The notes under the pieces were generated by a model. That model saw only the letters and a program-made list of their open reading frames with translations, searched no databases and was not told the DNA's origin. A program made the position numbers and the translations under genes. A stretch of DNA of 55,809 nt from Mariniblastus sp. GTDB taxonomy: Bacteria; Planctomycetota; Planctomycetia; Pirellulales; Pirellulaceae. Of the stretch, positions 45,228 to 55,115 are shown piece after piece (positions within the stretch are counted from its first letter, which is position 1; each line of letters begins with the position of its first letter). Location: NCBI GenBank assembly GCA_022447605.1, contig JAKVBG010000028.1, forward strand, positions 1 to 55,809. Direction: 5' to 3'.

Positions 45228-46496
45228 TCATTCTTCCCGGTCCAACTGTTCCCGCAATCCTGGCAAGACAGACTTGATGTGGGAGCTGGGGATGGCATAG
45301 CTGGCCGAGCGGTTGTTGCGGGAGATGTTGATCCCGACCACGTTCCCTTGCAAGTCGGTGATCGGCCCGCCACATTGTTCCGGCAGCAAGGGCGAGTCAT
45401 GTTGAAAAACGACGGGGAACTGGCTGGCCCTGCGGCTGGGGATGGCGCCCAGCCGGGCCATCATCTTGAACCGGGCTGCCCGTTCACCGGTCATATTGCG
45501 ACCGGCCAGCACTGCGTCGGTGGAGCGCTCTTCACCACCACGGATGAACTCGATTTTAACCGAATCGCCGGGGCTGCGGCTGCGTATCGTGTTGACCAGG
45601 TCAGTGACGTCCCGCATCTGGATTTCGGCCAGGTGGGTAATGATATCACCTGCCCTTAGGCCGGCCCGGTCGGCGGCGCTGTTGGAGGTGACCGTGTCAA
45701 TCGTCACACCGAGGTCCGAGGTTCGCGGGCCCACGCCAAGAAATGCCTGGTTGGCGCCCACCAGCGACCTGGGAGCGGCACTGTAGGTCCCCAGGCAGAT
45801 GACCTGGTTGATTTCATTCGGCGTGAGGAGGAAGCTGCCGGTTTGTGGTTGCGAGTCGGACCAGCGGATAACCGGCAGCTCGTCCGCGTTGATCCTGATC
45901 AACGCCAGATCATTCTTTTTGTCGACCGCCACAATGTCGGCCGGGTAGATTTCCGTTCGGCCAACGTGGCATTCGAGCAGGTCGAAACCTTCGATTTCCG
46001 AGGCCTTGGTCAGGATCAGGCCGCCGGAATCGACGATGCAACCGAGGGCGACCGTTCGGTCTTCAGCCACGATTTTGACGGTCGCTTGAGTGACGTCGAC
46101 TATGGCCGGCCGCAGCTGGCGACGGAGACTGCGCCCCTGGCGTTCGAAGGGGACGACGGGTCGGTTTTTCAGGCTGGGCAATTCGAATTTGAGTTGGATG
46201 TTTCCATCCAGATCATTCGGGTTGATATCCTGGATGCCGTCAAACGGGTTGACGGGGTGTTTCCGAAAGCGGCGAAATTCACTCGGGGTAAATTCAATCG
46301 AAGGTTCCCCCGAGTCGAGCGCCCGCTGGAATTTGGCGGCCAGGTCGGATGGTAGCTCCTTGATCATGGTCTCGAAAATAGCCCGCATTTCACGGTTCAT
46401 TTCCTGCGCGAAGGTCGGTGTACAGGCACCCCAGCTCACCAGGAACCACGTCGCGATGAGGAGGAGATATCGGCTCGCTGTTTTCTTTGTGAGCAT
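45228..46496 (-). CDS. HtrA-like pseudoprotease with PDZ inserted in the protease fold
   Basis: 422 residues with a signal peptide (about 1-31). A trypsin-like region (about 130-250) has GCIVDSGGLILTKASEIEG, where the catalytic His position (LTxxH) is Ser166, while the Asp is kept (D196 in KKNDLALIRI). A PDZ domain (about 250-330) then interrupts the fold, and the terminal barrel strand pair carries EQCGGPITDLQGNVVGINIS, with C375 in place of the catalytic Ser. So two of three triad residues are changed. It lies 34 bp after an intact HtrA on the same strand and probably shares its operon. Confidence 0.8.
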   Translation of the reverse strand: MLTKKTASRYLLLIATWFLVSWGACTPTFAQEMNREMRAIFETMIKELPSDLAAKFQRALDSGEPSIEFTPSEFRRFRKHPVNPFDGIQDINPNDLDGNIQLKFELPSLKNRPVVPFERQGRSLRRQLRPAIVDVTQATVKIVAEDRTVALGCIVDSGGLILTKASEIEGFDLLECHVGRTEIYPADIVAVDKKNDLALIRINADELPVIRWSDSQPQTGSFLLTPNEINQVICLGTYSAAPRSLVGANQAFLGVGPRTSDLGVTIDTVTSNSAADRAGLRAGDIITHLAEIQMRDVTDLVNTIRSRSPGDSVKIEFIRGGEERSTDAVLAGRNMTGERAARFKMMARLGAIPSRRASQFPVVFQHDSPLLPEQCGGPITDLQGNVVGINISRNNRSASYAIPSSHIKSVLPGLREQLDREE

Positions 46497-46530
46497 CCTT
46501 CTTCCCGTGAAACTCTCTAATAAAATCCGA

Positions 46531-47523
46531 TCAGTCGATCACTGCATCCAGGCGTACCTGGACCTTGTACGAGACTCGGTTGCGCTGGAATTCAACATCC
46601 AATGTCTGGCCGACTCGCTTGGTGCTGATCAATTCGATCAGTTGGTCGGCCGAGGTGATCTGCTCGTCGCCAAAGCGGGTGATCCGATCCCCCTTCCTGA
46701 TGCCAGCCCGGTGCGCTGGGCCGCGAGGGTCGACCTGATTGACCAAGGCGCCCGACTGCCCGCGGCTGAGGGTGACCCCCATTCTCGGCTTCGAGGCACG
46801 TTTCTTTTCCTTTTCCGGCTCGTCATGATCATCCACCAGGCTCGGCAGCGTCCCCCAGACGTCTCCCTGGTACATTCGTTCCCAGTGTTGCCGAAACAAC
46901 TCGACAGGAACATGTCGGTTCTGGGCAATGGTATCTCCGATCGAACTGTGGATCCCCACCAGTTGGCCGTCCAGGTTGAACAGGGGGCCGCCCGAATCGC
47001 CTCCGATCAATACGGCATCCGTCACGAATTGGCCCTTGCGGTCTCCCAGGATCCGGCCTGTCCGTACGGGTGGTTTGCGACCGAGTTCAAATCCTCCCGA
47101 GTGGCCGAGGGAGACAACCCAATCTCCCCGTTCCGGTGCCTGTTCTGCCAGTTCAACCGCTGGCCAGGGGCCGGGGTCGATCAACTGAACCATGCCGGCG
47201 TCGATGGAGAGGTTCCTCCCCAGAGATCGGGCCTGGGCTCTTCGGCCACTGGGGAAAATGATCTCCAGGCGATTGCGAGAGGTGATGACATGGCCGGCGG
47301 TGAGTATCAGGCCATCCGGACTGACAATCACGCCACTGCCGAAACCACGCCGGTCACTGATGGCGACACAGGATTCCATGTTGGCGTCGACGACCTTCTG
47401 TACCTTGACCTGAATCCGGCCCAGTTCCTCGAGGTCAGGTTGTCCGAGCAGTTCACCCCCAATGGCGATGAGCAGGAGAAGGGGCAGGATCGCCGAACAG
47501 GATCTCGTAACAGGTCGGTGCAT
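46531..47523 (-). CDS. HtrA/DegP-type serine protease with one PDZ domain
   Basis: 330 residues from the ATG at 47523; AAAGGAG lies 14 bases ahead. Signal peptide about 1-27. Triad: H78 in LILTAGHVI, D108 in LSIDAGMVQL and S177 in GGDSGGPLF. A PDZ domain (about 245-325, MGVTLSRGQSG...GPAHRAGIRKGDRI) follows a charged linker. Expected to act in the periplasm on misfolded or specific proteins. Followed closely by a catalytically degenerate paralogue, and divergent from the giant redox protein. Confidence 0.9.
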   Translation of the reverse strand: MHRPVTRSCSAILPLLLLIAIGGELLGQPDLEELGRIQVKVQKVVDANMESCVAISDRRGFGSGVIVSPDGLILTAGHVITSRNRLEIIFPSGRRAQARSLGRNLSIDAGMVQLIDPGPWPAVELAEQAPERGDWVVSLGHSGGFELGRKPPVRTGRILGDRKGQFVTDAVLIGGDSGGPLFNLDGQLVGIHSSIGDTIAQNRHVPVELFRQHWERMYQGDVWGTLPSLVDDHDEPEKEKKRASKPRMGVTLSRGQSGALVNQVDPRGPAHRAGIRKGDRITRFGDEQITSADQLIELISTKRVGQTLDVEFQRNRVSYKVQVRLDAVID

Positions 47524-47958
47524 CGTCTTGTTTGATTCTCCTTTCTGGCAACGCGGTGGCCCGTCGGCATCGGTTTGCCCGACCGTTTCATCCCTCATGA
47601 GAGGGCCGTTTCCGGGCGGGTGAGGGTGTGGGGTCTGCCGTGATCTGTCCGTGGGGCAGGCTGACGTCCCCCCAGTTTGGGTGCGTCAGTCGATAACATG
47701 ATAGAACCGAATATGAAATTGTCCAACTTGCTCTGGGAGTCCCGAAGCTGAAGGTAACGGGTGACTTCCCGGGAGTTGTTGCCGATCGGACCGTTTTTTC
47801 GCCCTGAACGGGAAAAAACCGCCAAAATATTTTCCGTTTCTGGCTGAGGTAAATACGAGTCGCCCGGTTTGCCAATGCTGGAATTGATCAGGGGATGGTT
47901 TAAACTTGGTCTTTGTTACTCCTTTGGTTCTTCCTTTGGTTCTACCAGGTAGAGATTG

Positions 47959-50900
47959 ATGAAAAATTTGCACAGCCGTTTCCTGTCGTTCACTGCAGCC
48001 CGTGTTTCCATCGTGATCGCGGTCGGAATCGTCCTGCTGCCAACCGTGTCGGTAGGTCAGGACCAGGCATTGATGGAACTGAAACAGGGAGACCGAATCT
48101 GTTACATCGGCAATACATTGGCCGACCGGATGCAGCATTATCCCTGGCTGGAAACGTACCTGGCCAAGCTCTACCCGGAATACGACCTGACCTTCCGTAA
48201 CCTCGGGTTCTCGGCGGATGAGTTGAAAACTCGTCCCCGCTCGGCCAATTTCGGCTCGGCCGATCAATGGTTGACCAAATGCGGGGCCGATGTCGTCTTC
48301 TGTTTCTTTGGTTACAACGAGGCGTTGAAGGGTGAGGCGGGTTTGCCGCAGTTCAAGAAAGACCTGGCCGAAACGATCGACCAGATGCGGACTCAAAAAT
48401 ATAATGGCGAATCGGCGCCCCGGTTGGTTTTCTTTTCCCCCATCGCGCACGAGAACCTGGAAAGTCCGCACCTGCCCGATGGCAAAGCCAATAATGGCAA
48501 CCTGTCTGCCTACACCGATGCGATGCAAGCGGTCTGTCAGGAAAAGCAGGTTCCCTTTGTTGACCTCTTTTCCATCAGTCAGGGACTGTACGAGAAGTCG
48601 GCCGAGCCGCTGACGATGAACGGGATTCACCTGTCCGAAGATGGCTACCGAAAACTGGCGGCCGCTCTGTTGCCGGTCTTGTCGGCAGGGCAGCGAGCGG
48701 ACCAGGCTGCCTCGGTTGTGTCGGGGGATACGGCGGAACTTTACAATGCGGTCTGCGACAAGAATTACCATTGGTTCAGCCGTTATCGGGTGGTCGACGG
48801 TTACAACGTGTTTGGCGGCCGGTCGAAGCTCGCCTGGTTCGACCAGTCCAACGCTGACGTGATGATGCGCGAAATGGAGATGTTCGACGTGATGACCGAT
48901 AACCGCGATAAAAAAATCAACGCGGTTCTCAAAGGTCAGCCTTACGAAGTGAAGGATGAAAACCTGCCCGAAGGTTTGGTGGTTAAGGCGAACAAGGCGG
49001 GGCCACTCGACGAGGGGGCCTGGCCGTATCTCGGTGGCGAGGAAGCGATCTCCAAGATGACCGTTCACGACAACATGAAGGTCAACCTGTTCGCCTCCGA
49101 AGAGATGTTTCCGCGACTGATCAACCCGGTGCAGATTTCGTTTGACGCGGACAGTCGCCTGTTCGTTGCCTGCTGGGAATCGTACCCTCACTGGAATCCG
49201 AGCCAACCGCGCAAGGACTGCATCATGATTCTGCCGGATAACGACGGCGACGGGGTGGCCGATGAGAGCATTATCTTTGCCGACCAGTTGAACTCGGTGA
49301 CCGGGTTCGAATTCTGGGGGGGCGGTCTGCTGGTCGCCGCGCCACCGGAGATCTGGTTTCTCAAGGATACCGACGGGGATGACCGGGCGGACGTTAAAAT
49401 TCGGATGTTGCAGGGGATTTCCAGTGCCGACACCCATCACTCGGCCAATGCCTTGTTGGTAGGAGCCGATGGTTGGCTCTATTTCTCGCGAGGGATTTTT
49501 AACGTGGCCAACTTCGAGACGCCGACCAAAACGTTCCGGTCCGGCCAGTCGGGTGTACACCGTTTCAATCCTCGCACATTTGAATTCGAGTTCCACTTTC
49601 CGATCGGTCCCAACCCGCACGGCGATGTGTTTGACCAGTGGGGTTACCAATTCGCCAACGATGGTACGGGCGGTACGGGAAGTTACGTCAATATTGGTAA
49701 AGGAGTCGGCAACAAGACGTGGTTTAAAAAGCGAGTTCGCCCGGTGCCCTCCAACGGGATCCTTTCCAGCAGTCATTTCCCGCCGGAACACGATGGGAAT
49801 TTCCTGATCAGTAATGCGATTGGCTTCCTGGGAGTTGCCCAGCATACGATCGCTTATGACGGGGCGGATATCACGGCCACCGAGGTTGATCCGCTCCTGT
49901 TTTCGGATGATCCGAACTTTCGGCCCAGTGATATGGAAGTGGGAGGGGACGGAGCGCTCTATATTGCGGATTGGCACAATGCGCTGATCGGCCATATGCA
50001 GCACAACATGCGGGACCCCAACCGCGACCGCACGCACGGCCGGGTCTATCGTGTGACGTACGAAGGTCGTCCGTTAGTCAAAGCGCCGCGGATGAAAGGG
50101 AAGCCGGTCGGGGAGGTCTGCCAGAATTTCTTTTCCGGTGAGACGGCGACCCGTTACCGGGCCAGACTGGAATTGAGCGGCCGATCACCGGAAGCGATCG
50201 TGGAGCAGGTGGGAGCGTTTGCGGCGAAGCTTGATCCTCAGCAGGTCTCGGACAATCGGGATGAGGCCCAGGCCTTACTGGAATGCCTGTGGGTGTTTGA
50301 AGAACAGAGAATTCCCAACCTCGACCTGTTGAAACGGGTGTACACGGCCAAAGACCCCCGGGTTCGCGCCGCGGCGATCCGCACGCTGGGTCACTGGGCC
50401 GGACGGGTCGACGATTGGCAGGGTACCTTGGCCGCGGCGGCCAGCGATCCCTCTGGTTTGGTGCGGGCCGAGGCGGTCAAGGCGGCGGTCGACCTGGGAG
50501 GCCTGGATGGGGCGGAGGCGATCTTCGCCGCCAACACATTACCACTTGATCCGGAGATGGAGACCGTTCTGAAGTACGCCAAATCCCAGTTGAACATCGA
50601 CACGGTGCTCAAACAGATGCTGGCCACAGGCAACCAGCTTTCCGACGGGGCCCGCGCCTATATCCTGGCGACGGGTACGCCCAATGACCTCGAACAACTC
50701 GAGCCGGCCGAAGACGTGCACCGCGCCATCCTGGCCCATCCCCAGGCAAAGCCGGCCCAGATGCAAACGGCGATTGAGGGCCTGTCTCAGGCGACCCGCA
50801 CACCACCGGTCAAGTTGATTGTCGACCTGATTGCCGGAGAACAGGTGAAGGAGGATGGAAACGTGGTCGGCCTGGGGAAACTGCTGGCCGCCCAGCCGGT

Positions 50901-52935
50901 GGCAGACCTCGCCCGGATTCAGGGCGAAGTGCAGGACTTGGCGACCAACGGCGCGACGCCCGATATCAAGCGTCTCGGCTACGCCACGTGGGTCGCCGCA
51001 GCGGGTCCCGGTGACGCGTTCCTGGCAGCGACGAAATCGAAAGAGAGCCTCCGCGATTTCCTGGATGCGGTGCCGATTGTGAACCGCAAAGCGCGCGGCT
51101 CCCTGTTTGAAAAAGTCCAACCGCTGATTTTCGAGTTGCCGCAGAACCTGGCATCGGAAACGGGTGGTGGGACGATGAATCAGGGCGTGCGAGTCGGTTA
51201 TCTCACGCCGCATGCGGCCAACGCGACCAACAAGACCGTCGATGAGCGGCCGGCCCAGGTAACGGCCAACCAGCCCAACTTCGAAATCTTCATTCCCCAG
51301 GGAAAGCCGGGTGATCAGTTCACCAACGTGTTTGAAGCGATGATCGAGATACCGGAATCGGGCAAATACGAGTTCTTTACGACGTCCGACGACGGTTCGC
51401 GACTCTATCTTGATGGGAAGGATTTGGTCAACAACGACGGGGCCCACGGCATGGCGACCAAGTCGGGGGCTGTCAATTTGGCCGCCGGCTTCTACCCACT
51501 GCGGGTTAACTACTTTGATTCGGGTGGGGCTCATGGCCTGAAAGTCGAGTGGAGTGGGCCTGGTTTCAAACGCCAGCCGATTCCGGCCGAGTCGCTCTTC
51601 ACCGGCGACGGGGAGACGTTGCACGAGGTGGCGATCCGCGCCATGGTCTCGATTCCGGGCTATGATTCGGAGAAGTTTGATGCCCTGACGCGATTGCTCG
51701 CCTCGGGGAAATTTCAGCCGGCGGCAATCAAAGCGTTGCAGCGGGTGGCACCCAAAGGCTGGAACCCGGCAGAGATCGAGCCGCTGGTCGACAACATCGT
51801 CGGCTATCTGAGTGCGCTGCCGGTCAATCAGCGAACATCCAAATCGGCGGTTGACGCGATCGGCCTGGCTCGCAAGCTGGGTAAGACGATGCCAAAAGCG
51901 GAGCAACTCGATCTGGAGAAGCGGCTGGAGAACCTTGATGTGCGCGTGATTGCGATCGGCACCGTCCCCCACCGGATGATCTACGACAAGGAAAAGATCG
52001 TCGTCGAAGCGGGCAAGCCGGTCGAATTCCGCTTCAGTAATACCGATTCGATGCCCCATAATTTTGCCATCACGTTGCCGGGTGCCCTGGCGGAGGTGGG
52101 CGAAATGGCCGAAGCGACCGGTCGCGATGCCGACGCGATGGCCCGGCATTACATTCCCAGTTCGGAGAAGGTTCTCGTCGGCAGTACCCTGCTACAGCCA
52201 GGTGAGTCCGAAGCGATCAGCTTCAATGTCCCGGACAAACCGGGCGTGTACCCGTATGTCTGTACCTATCCCGGGCACTGGCGGCGTATGTACGGTGCCC
52301 TGTACGTCGTCCCCAGTTTTCAGAGTTACGTGGCTGCCAATGACCAGTACCTCGATGAATTGAACCTGGAGATCGCGGACGAGTTGCTGGAGATGAACAC
52401 ACGTGGCCAGCAATGGAAATACGATGACCTGATCGGTGATGTCAACATGTTGATGGGGCGTTCCCATGAAGTCGGGAAGGCGGCTTTCAAGGCGGCCAAT
52501 TGCATTGCCTGTCATCAGTTTGGCGGAGAGGGGCAGAATTTCGGCCCCGATCTGCACAAGCTGACGGACGAAAAACGGACGGCTGCTCATATCCTCCGCT
52601 CGATGCTCGAACCTTCGCTCGATATCGATGATCAATACGCGGCCAATATCTTCCTGCTGGAAACGGGGGATACCATTTCCGGGCTGGTGATGGAAGAAGA
52701 TGATGACGTGGTCAAAATCGTAGTCGACCCGCTGGCCAAGGATCAGTTGACGAGTTTGAACAAGGCGCAGATTGAAGGTCGCAAGAAGGCCAAGGTAAGC
52801 CAGATGCCGGAGGGGATGGTCGACAAGCTGTCCCGGGAAGAGATTATCGACCTGGTTGCTTATGTGCTTTCCAATGCCGATCCGAAACACAAAGTGTTCG
52901 AAGGGGGCCACGATCACGCCAACCACGAGCCGTAG
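47959..52935 (+). CDS. Giant exported multidomain protein: SGNH hydrolase, PVC-type dehydrogenase, HEAT, PA14, cupredoxin, cytochrome c
   Basis: 1,658 residues. After a signal peptide (about 1-33) come an SGNH/GDSL-like domain (40-250; its DxxH block reads NGIHLSEDGY), a PVC-type glucose/sorbosone dehydrogenase-like propeller (about 368-708, ISFDADSRLFVACWESYP), HEAT repeats (about 735-1047), a PA14 domain (about 1075-1214, SDDGSRLYLDGK), a cupredoxin (ligands H1367, C1435, H1440, M1444 in CTYPGHWRRM) and a c-type heme domain (C1515-I-A-C-H1519) with the planctomycete heme-binding tail. It could oxidise a sugar-like substrate and pass electrons through heme and copper. The ATG at 47959 follows AGGTAGAGA. 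Confidence 0.88.
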   Translation: MKNLHSRFLSFTAARVSIVIAVGIVLLPTVSVGQDQALMELKQGDRICYIGNTLADRMQHYPWLETYLAKLYPEYDLTFRNLGFSADELKTRPRSANFGSADQWLTKCGADVVFCFFGYNEALKGEAGLPQFKKDLAETIDQMRTQKYNGESAPRLVFFSPIAHENLESPHLPDGKANNGNLSAYTDAMQAVCQEKQVPFVDLFSISQGLYEKSAEPLTMNGIHLSEDGYRKLAAALLPVLSAGQRADQAASVVSGDTAELYNAVCDKNYHWFSRYRVVDGYNVFGGRSKLAWFDQSNADVMMREMEMFDVMTDNRDKKINAVLKGQPYEVKDENLPEGLVVKANKAGPLDEGAWPYLGGEEAISKMTVHDNMKVNLFASEEMFPRLINPVQISFDADSRLFVACWESYPHWNPSQPRKDCIMILPDNDGDGVADESIIFADQLNSVTGFEFWGGGLLVAAPPEIWFLKDTDGDDRADVKIRMLQGISSADTHHSANALLVGADGWLYFSRGIFNVANFETPTKTFRSGQSGVHRFNPRTFEFEFHFPIGPNPHGDVFDQWGYQFANDGTGGTGSYVNIGKGVGNKTWFKKRVRPVPSNGILSSSHFPPEHDGNFLISNAIGFLGVAQHTIAYDGADITATEVDPLLFSDDPNFRPSDMEVGGDGALYIADWHNALIGHMQHNMRDPNRDRTHGRVYRVTYEGRPLVKAPRMKGKPVGEVCQNFFSGETATRYRARLELSGRSPEAIVEQVGAFAAKLDPQQVSDNRDEAQALLECLWVFEEQRIPNLDLLKRVYTAKDPRVRAAAIRTLGHWAGRVDDWQGTLAAAASDPSGLVRAEAVKAAVDLGGLDGAEAIFAANTLPLDPEMETVLKYAKSQLNIDTVLKQMLATGNQLSDGARAYILATGTPNDLEQLEPAEDVHRAILAHPQAKPAQMQTAIEGLSQATRTPPVKLIVDLIAGEQVKEDGNVVGLGKLLAAQPVADLARIQGEVQDLATNGATPDIKRLGYATWVAAAGPGDAFLAATKSKESLRDFLDAVPIVNRKARGSLFEKVQPLIFELPQNLASETGGGTMNQGVRVGYLTPHAANATNKTVDERPAQVTANQPNFEIFIPQGKPGDQFTNVFEAMIEIPESGKYEFFTTSDDGSRLYLDGKDLVNNDGAHGMATKSGAVNLAAGFYPLRVNYFDSGGAHGLKVEWSGPGFKRQPIPAESLFTGDGETLHEVAIRAMVSIPGYDSEKFDALTRLLASGKFQPAAIKALQRVAPKGWNPAEIEPLVDNIVGYLSALPVNQRTSKSAVDAIGLARKLGKTMPKAEQLDLEKRLENLDVRVIAIGTVPHRMIYDKEKIVVEAGKPVEFRFSNTDSMPHNFAITLPGALAEVGEMAEATGRDADAMARHYIPSSEKVLVGSTLLQPGESEAISFNVPDKPGVYPYVCTYPGHWRRMYGALYVVPSFQSYVAANDQYLDELNLEIADELLEMNTRGQQWKYDDLIGDVNMLMGRSHEVGKAAFKAANCIACHQFGGEGQNFGPDLHKLTDEKRTAAHILRSMLEPSLDIDDQYAANIFLLETGDTISGLVMEEDDDVVKIVVDPLAKDQLTSLNKAQIEGRKKAKVSQMPEGMVDKLSREEIIDLVAYVLSNADPKHKVFEGGHDHANHEP

Positions 52936-53273
52936 TCGAATTGATCGGTTAAATGGGTAGGTGCAAAGAGGGTTTTGCAGGGAACTCTCGGCGGTGCCGC
53001 GCGTCCTAACAGTGGTTCCCCCCCCGCTCCCCTGCCCTGCCGTTCCCAAGCCGGATACCCGGGTGCCGCTGGATGTTGCTGCGGTGGGGTCGGTCAGCGG
53101 TGTCTCCGTTGACCAGGAAATGGACGGGGATTGTGGATGGGTCCGCCGAAGATGGCCGCACCTGGTTCATAAAATGGCGGATGCCGATAATTGTTTTTCC
53201 ATCACATTCACCCTACGATAAGGTGGATTCAGGGTGACCGGGGTGTCCCGACTGTCTGAATGGATTTCGCTCA
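52936..53273. other. Intergenic region, no feature found
   Basis: 338 bp between the giant redox gene and the thioredoxin/TPR gene. No supported reading frame, tRNA or clear terminator. The last 60 bases are AT-rich and may contain the downstream promoter. Confidence 0.5.
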
Positions 53274-54755
53274 ATGAACAGCTTGTTGGCTATGCGTAGC
53301 AGATTGAACCGGTTTTTACTTGTTGCTGTCCCGCTCCTGGTGGCATGCCCTCTGGGGTTGGCAATGGCCCAGTCCAGCCGCCACGGTCCGGACGTGGGAG
53401 GGGCTCTGACTGCCACCGGCGCTTCGGTTTCCGTGACCCGTCGGCCCGGTGTCGATGCCGAGTGGTTCGATAATGCTGAGCAGGCTTTGAAGAAGGCCCG
53501 GCAGGAGAACAAGGATCTGTTGCTGTTGTTTACCGGGTCCGACTGGTGCCCACCTTGCCAGAAGCTGGAGGAAGAGGTCCTGGGGCAAGCGGATTTCCTC
53601 AACGAGGCCAGTAAACAATTCGTTCTGGTCGTGTTTGATTTCCCCCAGCAGAAGGAGCTTTTGCCGCGGGTCAAGGAACAGAACCAGCAATGGGCAGCGC
53701 GGTTCGGTATCAATGGCTACCCGACCATTATCCTGTTGGACCAGCAGGAGCGCCCCTTTTCTATCCTCGGTTACCAGGAAGGTGGCGTGGAGCCGTTCCT
53801 CGATTTGATCGGGGGCAAAAGGGAGAAGCGGATTCGCCGGGACGAGTTGTTGGCGGGGGCCGAGGAGCTGTCCGGAGAAAAGCGAGCGGTTCAACTCGAT
53901 AAGGCGCTTTCGGAAATGGACCAGGCGATCGCCGACCTCTACTACGAGGACCTGGTTAAAGAGATTGTCGACATCGATCGGGAAGACCAACTCGGGTTGC
54001 GGACCAAGTGGAACGCCGAGGCGGATGCCGAGATGCGGAAGATCATCCTGACGGATATCATCACGGTCTCCCGCCTGGAGAAACCGGAGCGGGCGGTCGA
54101 ATTCGTGGACGAGGTGCTGGGAGCGATCAAATTTACCCCATCGCAGCGTTTGCAGGTCTACCAGATCAAGTTGGACTTGTATCGCCGGATGAACGACCAG
54201 CCGGGGATGGACGGTGTGTTGGACCAGATGATCGCCATGGAAGAGCTGACCGAAGAGACCCGCCAGCGGCTGATGGTCAAGAAAGCGCTCTCCCTGGTCG
54301 GGACCGGCCGTGGCGAGCAGGCTATGGAAATGCTGGACAAAGCCTTGGTCCAAGGTCAGGACCAACTCTACCTCTGGTTGGCCAAGGGCCAGTTGCTGGA
54401 TGCGGAGGACCGGTTTGACGAGGCGATTGCCGCCTTCGATCAGGCCATTTCCCAGGCCCGCATCAACCCGGATGTAATGATCGAACTGGTCGGCTCCAAG
54501 GCGGACAGCCTGGTCGCCAAGGGAGATCCGCTATCAGCCATTCGAATACTGGATAATTTCGCCGATGACCAGCAGATGCCAAGTGACTTGCGGGGCATCG
54601 CCCTCTTGCACAAGGCGCTGATCATGCGGGAAACCGATCGCCGCCGACAGGCCCGCCTGGCCGAAAACCGGGCGATCGAGGTGGCCGAATCGCCCGAACA
54701 ACGGGCCGAGATGCAGAAGCTGGTCGAACGCTTGCGCAGGAAATTTGGTGAGTAA
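53274..54755 (+). CDS. Exported thioredoxin-fold protein with TPR-like helices
   Basis: 493 residues. Signal peptide about 1-32. A thioredoxin-like domain (about 62-178) carries LLLLFTGSDWCPPCQKLEEE with redox cysteines C92 and C95, and the cis-Pro segment INGYPTIILLD. Residues about 195-493 are helical repeats of TPR style (AKGQLLDAEDRFDEAIAAFD, AIRILDNFADDQ). It may form or reduce disulfides in exported proteins, or serve cytochrome c maturation; the giant c-type protein just upstream is a plausible client, which is an inference from position only. ATG at 53292 is an alternative start. Confidence 0.85.
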   Translation: MNSLLAMRSRLNRFLLVAVPLLVACPLGLAMAQSSRHGPDVGGALTATGASVSVTRRPGVDAEWFDNAEQALKKARQENKDLLLLFTGSDWCPPCQKLEEEVLGQADFLNEASKQFVLVVFDFPQQKELLPRVKEQNQQWAARFGINGYPTIILLDQQERPFSILGYQEGGVEPFLDLIGGKREKRIRRDELLAGAEELSGEKRAVQLDKALSEMDQAIADLYYEDLVKEIVDIDREDQLGLRTKWNAEADAEMRKIILTDIITVSRLEKPERAVEFVDEVLGAIKFTPSQRLQVYQIKLDLYRRMNDQPGMDGVLDQMIAMEELTEETRQRLMVKKALSLVGTGRGEQAMEMLDKALVQGQDQLYLWLAKGQLLDAEDRFDEAIAAFDQAISQARINPDVMIELVGSKADSLVAKGDPLSAIRILDNFADDQQMPSDLRGIALLHKALIMRETDRRRQARLAENRAIEVAESPEQRAEMQKLVERLRRKFGE

Positions 54756-55115
54756 GGCCTGGATAGCGGGTCTTGGCAAGGAACGGTTCAGGCCGATTTG
54801 ACTGACCGGGCCGGCTTGCGAACAATCTGCCAACCGGGGTGCTGCTTCGAGTAGGCAATTCTGGTGGGTCTCTCTGCTTTTTGGCTTTTGGCCAAACTTG
54901 TGGATGCGGCCCCGGGATGAGTTGGAAATGGTGTCCAGCCAGCCGGATCTTGGGCCAGGCCGTCCTTCCCAGCGTCGCGGGTCCTTGAGAAATTCATTTG
55001 GGATTGTTGAAAATCTCACCCGTTCATGGTTGAATATCGGTGCCGAAACGAAGGCACCTACAAAATTCAAACGAAACGTTACCGAGTCATAATTCATCAT
55101 CAGGAGAATTCTCAG
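54756..55115. other. Intergenic region, no feature found
   Basis: 360 bp with no supported gene or hairpin terminator. It becomes AT-rich from about 55000 and must hold the promoter of the oxidoreductase; its ribosome site AGGAG is at 55102-55106. Confidence 0.5.

Noticed and set aside
46090..47535. A 481-codon plus-strand frame opposite the HtrA pair
   Set aside because: Antisense to the protease genes, whose triad and PDZ motifs are clear.
47686..50037. A 783-codon minus-strand frame opposite the giant redox gene
   Set aside because: The sense-strand domains are unmistakable; the antisense product is low-complexity His/Arg/Val-rich text without family signs.
50539..52149. A 536-codon minus-strand frame opposite the HEAT and PA14 part of the giant gene
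   Set aside because: Antisense shadow of conserved coding sequence, no initiation site.
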